Under the pieces are notes generated by a model, which did not search any database, was not told the DNA's origin, and worked only from the letters and a program-made list of their open reading frames with translations. From contig PWUG01000268.1 in assembly GCA_003562605.1 (NCBI GenBank), positions 1 through 6,846 on the forward strand: a stretch of 6,846 nucleotides of DNA, written 5' to 3'. Positions 1 through 4,965 of this stretch are shown in pieces. Each line of letters starts with the position of its first letter. The stretch's first letter is position 1. Source of the DNA: Syntrophomonadaceae bacterium. GTDB lineage: Bacteria > Bacillota_D > Dethiobacteria > DTU022. A program made the position numbers and the translations under genes.

Positions 1-1
1 G

Positions 2-286
2 GATACGGTAATAAAAGGTATTAATGTCAAACACGGACAATTCCTGGGTTTGTCCGGAGATGAAATCCTTATATCCAATCAGAAGCTCGACCAGGCTGCC
101 CTTAGCCTCGCTAAAGAAATCATTGCTGGCGATAACGATATCATCACTATCTTCTACGGTCAGAATGTACGTCACAAAGATGCTTTCGCGCTGGCCGCGA
201 TCATCGAAAAAGAATATCCAAGCCTGGAAGTTGAACTGCAATATGGCGGACAGCCGATATATTTCTACATCTTTTCAGTTGAATAG
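2..286 (+). CDS. fakA: Fatty acid kinase FakA/YloV (DAK2-domain protein), C-terminal 94 residues, 5' partial
   Basis: An open frame enters from the left edge and ends at TAG 284-286. It encodes the last 94 residues of a FakA/YloV-type protein, beginning DTVIKGINVKHGQFLG and ending GGQPIYFYIFSVE. The final GGQP-(L/I)-Y-(F/Y)-Y-I-x-S-V-E stretch and the preceding TIFYGQNV are, from my knowledge of the family, typical of the C-terminal DegV-interacting region of fatty acid kinase subunit A. In Firmicutes FakA phosphorylates exogenous fatty acids bound by FakB (DegV-fold) proteins so that they can enter phospholipid synthesis. It acts in the cytoplasm. The N-terminal DAK2 kinase domain, with the nucleotide site, lies outside the window, so activity cannot be judged. 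A TTG at 50 and an ATG at 24 (other frame) are not starts, because the family fold continues upstream. It converges on the minus-strand fur-family gene with zero intergenic bases. Confidence 0.85.
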   Translation, partial: DTVIKGINVKHGQFLGLSGDEILISNQKLDQAALSLAKEIIAGDNDIITIFYGQNVRHKDAFALAAIIEKEYPSLEVELQYGGQPIYFYIFSVE

Positions 287-299
287 TTATGAATAGTTA
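281..299. repeat. Tandem 9-10 bp direct repeat across converging stop codons
   Basis: GAATAGTTA occurs at 281-289 and again at 291-299, separated by one T, so GAATAGTTAT is followed by GAATAGTTAG. The first copy contains both the fakA stop (TAG 284-286) and the stop of the convergent fur-family gene (TAA read on the minus strand, 289-287). The second copy encodes the last residues of the regulator (TNYS). It looks like a small slippage duplication at the gene junction. No function is claimed. Confidence 0.6.
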
Positions 300-736
300 G
301 TTTCGCCCGATGTGCACCGGGGGCAGAGACCATAAGCCTCAATAATATGTTCTTTAATCTTAAAACGTGTGGCCTTTTCAATCCCACTGGCAATCAGCTG
401 AAAATTGCAGCTTCCAAATTCGATTATGCAGCCGCATTTTTCGCAAACCAAATGATGATGGTGGTCATCGGGCCGGTTTAGTTCGTAGCGAAGATGGTTA
501 TTCCTTAAAGTAAGGGCTCTAAGGATCCCCAGTTCGCAATAAAGATCTACAGTGCGATATACTGTAGCCATACCAATACCCGGCGTTTCAGCTCTTATGC
601 CTTCAAATATTTCCTGCACACCGGGATGACCTTTTACCCTGACCAGATATTCAATAATCGCCAGACGGGGTCCGGTTAATTTATTACCCTTACGGCGCAA
701 TTCTTCCTTTACATTCAGTAAGAATTTATCCTCCAT
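287..736 (-). CDS. Fur-family metalloregulator, probably Zur (zinc uptake repressor)
   Basis: This is a 149-residue Fur-family repressor, a normal length for the family. The N-terminal winged helix carries the recognition-helix motif MATVYRTV (residues 56-63) and the HPGVQEIF segment (37-44). The C-terminal dimerisation and metal domain has DDHHHHLVCEKCG (90-102), a GSC at 108-110 and YGLCPRC (135-141). C98/C101 and C138/C141 form the paired CxxC structural zinc site. H37, E85, the HHHH run (92-95), E106 and H130 are candidates for the sensing site. I chose the ATG at 736 because GGAGG (747-743) lies 6 nt upstream. A longer frame begins at ATG 775 but lacks a good ribosome site and adds a non-family extension. 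The gene is last in the znuA-znuC-znuB operon, 50 nt after znuB, which favours Zur and autoregulation. The family cannot be split into Zur, Fur, PerR or Mur from sequence alone, and the operator upstream of znuA is spelled more like a Bacillus Fur box. Extra cysteines occur at C67, C103 and C110. Confidence 0.9.
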   Translation of the reverse strand: MEDKFLLNVKEELRRKGNKLTGPRLAIIEYLVRVKGHPGVQEIFEGIRAETPGIGMATVYRTVDLYCELGILRALTLRNNHLRYELNRPDDHHHHLVCEKCGCIIEFGSCNFQLIASGIEKATRFKIKEHIIEAYGLCPRCTSGETNYS

Positions 737-742
737 ATCGAG

Positions 743-747
743 CCTCC
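743..747 (-). promoter_or_regulatory. Shine-Dalgarno site that fixes the regulator start
   Basis: On the minus strand GGAGG is followed by 6 nt and then ATG at 736-734. This selects the 149-residue form over the upstream in-frame ATG at 775, which has no comparable site. Confidence 0.75.
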
Positions 748-786
748 AGTAAAAGGTATGAAAAACAAAGACCATTCCGCAGCCTT

Positions 787-1626
787 TTATAACGGAAGTC
801 TGTTTCGGCGGTATTTCTCCAGCAGAGGCTTTACGGCCATGGTACCGGCAAAAACAACCGCCAGGACAAGTACAATCGCCGCACCTGGCGGTACCGGGTA
901 ATAATAAGAAACCATAAGGCCGCCAAAACTGCCTGTCAGGCCAACTGTAAGCGACAGAAAAAACATGCTCCGGTAATTCTTGCTCAGGCGGTAAGCAGTA
1001 GCTCCGGGAATTACAATCAGGGCTGCTACCAGCACCACCCCTACCAGTTGAATCGACACCATTATTGTCAACCCTATTGCAGCCAGTAAACCCATATAAA
1101 GAGGCCCGACCGGAAGGCCGCCTGCCTCTGCCATTTCTTCGTCAAAACAGATTGCCAGCAGCTCTTTAAAAAAAAGTAAAACAAACAAGAGGATAATGCC
1201 CAGGGCCAGGGACATCAAAATCAGATCTCTAACCGATACCGAAAGAATATTGCCGAAAAGCAGGCCAAACAGTTCGGGATAATAACCTTTAAAGGTACTG
1301 ATCAGAGCAATCCCTAAAGCCATGCCCGACGCATAGAAAATACCGATTACTGTATCTTCACTGATCTTGCCAATGCGGGCGATATAGCCGGTACTCATAG
1401 AAGTTCCTACCGCAAAAATGGTTCCGGTCAGTACAGGGTCAATATTGGCAACCAGGCCAAGAGCAATGCCTCCCAGGGCAGTGTGCGAGATGCCTGCTCC
1501 CAGAAAAGAAAGCCTTTTCAGAACGACAAAAAATGATACAGTTGAACACAGTGTTCCGACCAGCAGCGCTGCAAACAGCGCTCTCTGCATAAAACCGTAA
1601 GCCAGCATATCACTCAATGCCAGCAC
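787..1626 (-). CDS. znuB: Zinc/manganese-type ABC transporter permease (ZnuB family, ABC-3)
   Basis: This integral membrane permease of the ABC-3 family has up to 279 residues, the usual size, with about eight hydrophobic helices. Family landmarks are YGFMQRALFAALLVG (10-24), GISHTALGGIALG (45-57), the cytoplasmic segment FDEEMAEAGGLPV (161-173), which probably contacts the ATPase, and ALIVIPGATAYRLS (202-215). It would form the channel through which divalent metal from the lipoprotein crosses the membrane. The start is uncertain. GTG at 1626 has GGAGGAG (1643-1637) 10 nt upstream. TTG at 1617 overlaps the znuC stop as TTGA, has AGAGG 8 nt upstream and gives an N-terminus (MSDMLAYGFMQRAL) closer to the family norm. 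ATG at 1608 has little support. All three make an intact protein. The overlap with znuC indicates translational coupling. The substrate is inferred as Zn, but Mn or Fe cannot be excluded. Confidence 0.9.
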   Translation of the reverse strand: MLALSDMLAYGFMQRALFAALLVGTLCSTVSFFVVLKRLSFLGAGISHTALGGIALGLVANIDPVLTGTIFAVGTSMSTGYIARIGKISEDTVIGIFYASGMALGIALISTFKGYYPELFGLLFGNILSVSVRDLILMSLALGIILLFVLLFFKELLAICFDEEMAEAGGLPVGPLYMGLLAAIGLTIMVSIQLVGVVLVAALIVIPGATAYRLSKNYRSMFFLSLTVGLTGSFGGLMVSYYYPVPPGAAIVLVLAVVFAGTMAVKPLLEKYRRNRLPL

Positions 1627-2378
1627 CTCTCTTTATCTCCTCCGGTGCTCAAAAAATCAAACTGACACCGGTAAGCCTCGTCAAGGTGGGGGCTGCGCAT
1701 AACATCGGCAGGCCGGCCGTGAATATGCATGGTCCGGTTAATACAAACCAGTTGGTCCGCCGCAGATGCGACTGAAATAAGATCATGTGAAACAAGGATT
1801 ATTGTGAGGCCATTTTCTACTTTAAGTTTCTGAAGTAGTTCAATAAACCTTTGTTGGGCGGGAAAATCGAGCCCGGCATTAGGTTCGTCAAGGAGAAGCA
1901 TGACGGGCCTTCGCACCAGGGAGCGAGCCAATAAAATACGCTGCTGTTCACCACCGGAAAGATCCTGAAAAGGTCGTCTCCTATAATATTCCATCCCTAC
2001 AAACTGCAAAGCTTCACTTACTATTTTATCTTTATCATTCAGCCTGCGGAGTATGGTACCGGGTGCAAGCAGACCCGTCGCGACTACATCCGCTGCCGAA
2101 AGCGGAAAACGTCTTTCAAATGACTGGCGTTGAGGCATATAACCGATTTTTGGGCGAATTTCTTTCAGCCTGGCAATTGGAACACCGATCACGGTCAGGT
2201 TTCCTGTCCGGATCGGAACCAGGCCAAGAATAGCGCGCAGAAGTGTGGTTTTACCGGCACCGTTAGGGCCAATAATTCCGGTCATTTCGCCTGAGCGGGC
2301 GGAAAAAGTAATCCCTTCCAGGACTGCCTTTCCTGCCAGGCTTACACCCAGTCCCTCCGCTCTGATTAGATCTTCCAA
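1614..2378 (-). CDS. znuC: Zinc/manganese-type ABC transporter ATP-binding protein (ZnuC family)
   Basis: This is a complete ABC ATPase of 254 residues that would energise metal import at the inner face of the membrane. Counting from the chosen start, Walker A GPNGAGKT is at 37-44, the Q-loop glutamine in MPQRQSF is at 83, the signature LSGGEQQ is at 140-146, Walker B MLLLDEP is at 160-166 with catalytic E165, and the switch histidine in VSHD is at 198. No key residue is missing. The start is TTG at 2378, with GGAGG (2392-2388) 9 nt upstream. A TTG three codons earlier (2387) directly abuts that GGAGG and so is an unlikely start. It lies 24 nt downstream of znuA and overlaps znuB. The IGYMPQR...FPLSAADVV pattern fits the Zn/Mn/Fe family better than other importers. 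The metal itself is inferred from the neighbours. Confidence 0.9.
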   Translation of the reverse strand: MEDLIRAEGLGVSLAGKAVLEGITFSARSGEMTGIIGPNGAGKTTLLRAILGLVPIRTGNLTVIGVPIARLKEIRPKIGYMPQRQSFERRFPLSAADVVATGLLAPGTILRRLNDKDKIVSEALQFVGMEYYRRRPFQDLSGGEQQRILLARSLVRRPVMLLLDEPNAGLDFPAQQRFIELLQKLKVENGLTIILVSHDLISVASAADQLVCINRTMHIHGRPADVMRSPHLDEAYRCQFDFLSTGGDKERCWH

Positions 2379-2387
2379 CTTGACCAA

Positions 2388-2392
2388 CCTCC
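2388..2392 (-). promoter_or_regulatory. Shine-Dalgarno site that fixes a TTG start for znuC
   Basis: GGAGG on the minus strand is immediately followed by one TTG (2387) and, 9 nt later, by a second in-frame TTG (2378). Only the second has usable spacing. It gives an N-terminus of MEDLIRAEGLGVSL, typical for an ABC ATPase. Confidence 0.65.
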
Positions 2393-2402
2393 AAAGCTTA
2401 AC

Positions 2403-3443
2403 CTACTCCATGGCTTCCCGAAAAGAAGCCAGGTTAAACTGCATCATCTTAATATACGATTCACGCCCGGGAAAATCTTCTCCTCCCAGGGGATCAACAA
2501 CCTTTACTTTACTGCCGCTTTCTTCAGATATTCTATCAGCAAGCGCGGTGGGAAACTGGGCCTCAGCATAGATGGCCGCGATATCTTCATCTTTAATCAT
2601 ATCGACCAGATCCGCCAACCAGCCTGCAGATGGTTCCTGCCCGGGAAATTGCGCAATGACAGCTACTTCCTGCAAATTATAGCGGAGACCAAAGTACTGC
2701 CAGGCCGAATGAAAAGCGATAAAACTGCGACGGGAAAATACAGCGGTAACACTTTCAATCTCTTCATGCAGTGCGGTGAGGTCTTGATAGTATAAATCAA
2801 ATTTTCTTTTGAAATACTCTTCATCATCAGGAGAAAGTAAAATAAGTTTTTTATGAATAGCCGGGCATATTTCATCTCGCATAATTATAGGGTCCAACCA
2901 GAAGTGGGGATCGTCAGGCCCGTGATGATGATCGCAATCTTCGTGGCCGTTATCATAATCATCGCAGTCGTGATTACATTCATCGTAGTCGTGATCATGA
3001 TCATCACAATCATGATCATCCGTATCTGAATCATCGAGATGCCGGTAATGAGCAGGCTCAACGAGGGAAACCTCTTGTGACAGATCAAGCAGGATCAGCT
3101 TCGATCCGGATGCTTCTGCCAATTTCACAGCCCAATCGTCCAGACCGGCACCGATATGAACGAACAGTTGGGCCCTGTCTATCAGCCGGGCCTGCTCTAC
3201 TGTAGGCTCATAAGTATGCGGGCTCGCCCCGGCCGGTAAAAGGTATGACACATTGACCTTTTCTCCACCCAGCTGAGCGATAATATCAGAGAGGGGATAG
3301 ATTGTTGTCACTACATGGATCGGCGGGTCAGCTCCCTCGGATTCAACCTCATCTATGCCGCAACCACAAACAAATAAAAACATCATCAGGCAGGCGAAGA
3401 TAAATGACGAATACTTTATCAAGATAGAGCACTCCCTATTCAT
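2403..3443 (-). CDS. znuA: Metal-binding lipoprotein of a Zn/Mn ABC importer (ZnuA family), Cys/His/Asp-rich loop
   Basis: This extracellular substrate-binding protein of the cluster A-I (ZnuA/TroA) family has 346 residues from ATG 3443. The N-terminus is a lipoprotein signal: hydrophobic residues 11-27, then lipobox V25-C26-G27-C28, with C28 the likely lipidated cysteine. Expected metal ligands are H76 (SPHTYEP), H180 (DPHFWLDP), H245 (AFHSAWQYFGLRY) and D318 (VVDPLGG). Between the first two ligands lies an acidic, His-rich loop at about 132-174, as in zinc-specific members, but it also carries four cysteines (146, 156, 160, 170) in a duplicated 14-residue unit. The His loop argues for zinc over manganese. 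Start choice: ATG 3443 has only a weak GGGA 6 nt upstream. TTG 3422 has AGGGAG 9 nt upstream and would give a tidy MIKYSSFIFA signal, so the true product may be 7 residues shorter. It is first in the importer operon, behind a Fur-type operator. Confidence 0.9.
   Translation of the reverse strand: MNRECSILIKYSSFIFACLMMFLFVCGCGIDEVESEGADPPIHVVTTIYPLSDIIAQLGGEKVNVSYLLPAGASPHTYEPTVEQARLIDRAQLFVHIGAGLDDWAVKLAEASGSKLILLDLSQEVSLVEPAHYRHLDDSDTDDHDCDDHDHDYDECNHDCDDYDNGHEDCDHHHGPDDPHFWLDPIIMRDEICPAIHKKLILLSPDDEEYFKRKFDLYYQDLTALHEEIESVTAVFSRRSFIAFHSAWQYFGLRYNLQEVAVIAQFPGQEPSAGWLADLVDMIKDEDIAAIYAEAQFPTALADRISEESGSKVKVVDPLGGEDFPGRESYIKMMQFNLASFREAME
2931..3014 (-). repeat. Two-copy 42-bp (14-residue) in-frame repeat encoding the ZnuA metal loop
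   Basis: Unit 1 (3014-2973) encodes HDCDDHDHDYDECN and unit 2 (2972-2931) encodes HDCDDYDNGHEDCD. By hand alignment 31 of 42 bases match. Most differences in the first half are synonymous third-position changes, while Cys at positions 3 and 13 is kept in both units. This suggests an old tandem duplication maintained at protein level. The cysteines follow C-x9-C-x3-C-x9-C. Confidence 0.7.
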
Positions 3444-3447
3444 AATA

Positions 3448-3459
3448 TATCCCGGGATA
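3448..3459. repeat. 12-bp perfect palindrome in the znuA leader
   Basis: TATCCCGGGATA is a perfect 12-bp palindrome in the leader, 4 nt upstream of the znuA ATG. Its GGGA half is the only Shine-Dalgarno-like sequence for that ATG. It could form a short hairpin or bind a dimeric protein, or be chance. It does not resemble a Fur/Zur box. Confidence 0.4.
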
Positions 3460-3502
3460 GTCTATAGTGGCAGATATTATCCGGAATTCGAAACATTACT
3501 AC

Positions 3503-3519
3503 TTGATAATAATTCTCAA
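3503..3519. promoter_or_regulatory. Fur/Zur-type operator (7-1-7 inverted repeat)
   Basis: TTGATAAT (3503-3510), A, ATTCTCAA (3512-3519) is an inverted repeat with one mismatch across eight-base arms (C3515 where A would be perfect). The core differs by one base from the Bacillus Fur consensus TGATAATnATTATCA. It lies between the divergent znuA and serC genes, about 7 nt downstream of the predicted znuA transcription start, where a bound repressor would block the promoter. The Fur-family gene at the end of the same operon is the obvious ligand. Confidence 0.7.
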
Positions 3520-3531
3520 TTGGTTGTTCTG

Positions 3532-3540
3532 ATTATATCA
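3532..3540 (-). promoter_or_regulatory. Predicted extended -10 promoter of the znu operon
   Basis: On the minus strand TGATATAAT (3540-3532) is a perfect extended -10 element (TGnTATAAT). There is no good -35 hexamer 16-18 nt upstream, which extended -10 promoters can tolerate. Transcription would begin near 3525, giving a leader of about 80 nt and placing the Fur-type operator just downstream of the start. Confidence 0.5.
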
Positions 3541-3554
3541 TAGTTATGCTGCTA

Positions 3555-3583
3555 TTTACTTATCACAATTACTAATATATTAT
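3555..3583 (+). promoter_or_regulatory. Candidate promoter of the serC-led operon
   Basis: TTTACT (3555-3560, 4 of 6 to the -35 consensus), a 17-bp spacer and TATTAT (3578-3583, 5 of 6 to -10) would start transcription near 3590, about 30 nt before the ATG. The region is very AT-rich, so chance matches are likely. A second candidate, TTCTCA (3513-3518) with TATCAT (3536-3541), overlaps the Fur-type operator. Confidence 0.3.
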
Positions 3584-3620
3584 TTGATTATAAATATTCA
3601 TATAATGGAGGTTTAATCTT

Positions 3621-4739
3621 ATGCCCTTCAAGCCAAAGCAAAAACCGGCCAATGCCTGCTTCTCTTCCGGACCCTGTGCCAAACACCCCGATTATAAGCT
3701 GGCAGCACTAAATAATGCGCCCCTTGGGCGTTCACACCGCAGCAGTATCGGTAAAGCACGCCTTAAAGAGGCTATAGATAAAACAAAAAAAATCCTCGGG
3801 CTTCCTGCAGACTACCTGCTTGGCATTGTCCCGGCCTCGGATACGGGAGCATTTGAAATGGCCATGTGGAACCTGCTTGGTGAGCGCGCAGTAGATGTAG
3901 CTTACTTTGAAGCCTTTGGTAAAACCTGGGCCGATGATATTGTTAAACAGCTTAAGTTGAAGGATGTCAACCTGATCAAAGCCGATTACGGCTTATTACC
4001 CGACCTATCCGCAATCAATTTCGATCATGATCTAGTCTTCACCTGGAACGGAACAACCAGCGGTGTTAAAATTCCTGACGGCAGTTTTATTCCTGACGAT
4101 CGAAAAGGCCTTACACTTTGCGATGCCACCTCGGCCGTCTTTGCCATGGAAATCCCCTGGGGGAAAATAGATGTTGCTACATTTTCGTGGCAAAAAGTCC
4201 TGGGGGGTGAAGCTGCGCACGGCATACTGATATTATCTCCGCGTGCAGTGGAAAGAATTGAAAGTTATGATCCTCCCTGGCCCCTGCCGAAAGTTTTCCG
4301 CCTTAAAAAAGGCGATAAATTAATGGCTGAAATCTTTGAAGGTTCCACGATCAACACTCCATCAATGCTTTGCAACGAAGATTATCTCGATGCCCTGCAG
4401 TGGGCAGAAAGCATCGGCGGGCTTAGGGGCCTGATTAAACGCAGTGAAGATAATTTAAAGGTTATTGAAGCCTTTGTTGAAAAGCATGACTGGATTCACT
4501 TTCTCGCCTCCGACCCGGCAATTCGATCCAATACCAGTGTCTGCATGACAGTGGACCTGGAAGCGGACCAGCTCAAACAACTGGTCAAACTGCTCGAAGC
4601 AGAGGATGCAGCCTACGATATTGCCTCTTACCGTGATGCTCCGGGCGGAATACGCTTCTGGTGCGGCGCCACGGTAGAAAAAGAAAACCTCGAGAGAGCT
4701 ATGGAGTGGCTTAAATGGGCTTACGATCAGGTCATATAA
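3621..4739 (+). CDS. serC: Phosphoserine aminotransferase, Methanosarcina-type SerC branch
   Basis: This is a 372-residue, class V fold-type I PLP enzyme that converts 3-phosphohydroxypyruvate plus glutamate to phosphoserine plus 2-oxoglutarate, the second step of serine synthesis in the cytoplasm. The N-terminal [12 protein letters not shown] (14-25) and GRSHRSS (36-42) are typical of the archaeal and alphaproteobacterial SerC branch rather than the E. coli-type branch. PLP-site landmarks are NGTTSG (143-148), LCDATSA with D168, which should pair with the pyridine nitrogen, and [15 protein letters not shown] with the Schiff-base lysine K192. STINTPS (242-248) and the C-terminal [10 protein letters not shown] (342-351), with a likely substrate-carboxylate arginine R345, complete the pattern. 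The start ATG 3621 has GGAGG (3607-3611) 9 nt upstream. No serA or serB is present in the window. The transporter-type genes follow after only 24 nt, so co-transcription is likely. Another class V aminotransferase specificity is possible but less likely. Confidence 0.88.
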   Translation: MPFKPKQKPANACFSSGPCAKHPDYKLAALNNAPLGRSHRSSIGKARLKEAIDKTKKILGLPADYLLGIVPASDTGAFEMAMWNLLGERAVDVAYFEAFGKTWADDIVKQLKLKDVNLIKADYGLLPDLSAINFDHDLVFTWNGTTSGVKIPDGSFIPDDRKGLTLCDATSAVFAMEIPWGKIDVATFSWQKVLGGEAAHGILILSPRAVERIESYDPPWPLPKVFRLKKGDKLMAEIFEGSTINTPSMLCNEDYLDALQWAESIGGLRGLIKRSEDNLKVIEAFVEKHDWIHFLASDPAIRSNTSVCMTVDLEADQLKQLVKLLEAEDAAYDIASYRDAPGGIRFWCGATVEKENLERAMEWLKWAYDQVI

Positions 4740-4763
4740 TGACCGCCTGAGGAGGGAATAATT

Positions 4764-4964
4764 TTGCAAGAGGTTCAAGAAATAATCAAAATGATATGGC
4801 CGTTGCTCGTATTCCAATTTTTAATTTTCCTGTGGGCAGTAATTGACCTGATTAGGCGCAGCTTCGTGAAGCATCTGCCCAAATGGGCCTGGGCATTAAT
4901 CATTATATTAGTTAATTTTTTCGGGCCAATCGCTTACCTGGTCTTCGGCAGAGGAGAGGAATAA
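4764..4964 (+). CDS. Small two-helix PLDc_N-domain membrane protein (YxlE-like)
   Basis: This 66-residue protein has two predicted membrane helices (about 11-30 and 41-61) joined by a short basic segment, RRSFVKHLPK. The PKWAWALIIILVNFFGPIAY pattern (39-58) ending in LVFGR is characteristic of the PLDc_N domain family, found both at the N-terminus of cardiolipin synthases and in free-standing small proteins. The start is TTG 4764, with AGGAGGG ending at 4756; ATG 4791 would cut into the first helix and lacks a ribosome site. It lies 24 nt after serC and one base before the ABC ATPase start. In B. subtilis the PLDc_N protein YxlE precedes the ABC pair YxlF/YxlG and has been linked to negative control of sigma-Y. 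No sigma factor gene is visible here, so its role is inferred only as an accessory or regulatory membrane subunit. Confidence 0.8.
   Translation: MQEVQEIIKMIWPLLVFQFLIFLWAVIDLIRRSFVKHLPKWAWALIIILVNFFGPIAYLVFGRGEE
4951..4960 (+). promoter_or_regulatory. Ribosome binding site placed for an ATT start
   Basis: GAGGAGAGGA inside the end of the PLDc_N gene offers GAGGAG 9 nt, or AGAGGA 5 nt, before ATT 4966. No ATG, GTG or TTG lies in that frame between the upstream in-frame stop (TAG 4909-4911) and GTG 5062, apart from a leucine-reading frame with no start codon, so this site decides the start of the next gene. Confidence 0.6.
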
Positions 4965-4965
4965 G

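Noticed and set aside
24..296. 90-codon plus-strand frame at the left edge
   Set aside because: It is out of frame with the FakA C-terminus, which matches a known family to its last residue; this frame has no family features.
2930..3015. Dense GAT/CAT-type short repeats resembling a microsatellite or CRISPR-like array
   Set aside because: They encode the Asp/His/Cys-rich ZnuA loop in frame. There are no regular spacers, and the periodicity is codon-based.
2885..3088. Ile/Met/Thr-rich minus-strand frame that looks like a membrane peptide
   Set aside because: It is the shifted reading of the GAT/CAT-rich ZnuA loop codons. The hydrophobic look is a by-product of those codons.
3601..3606. TATAAT just before serC as a -10 box
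   Set aside because: Transcription would begin within or after the GGAGG at 3607-3611, removing the ribosome site, and no -35 is correctly spaced.
4455..4817. 120-codon minus-strand open frame
   Set aside because: It is antisense to the conserved SerC C-terminus, has no ribosome site or recognisable family, and its composition follows the plus-strand gene.
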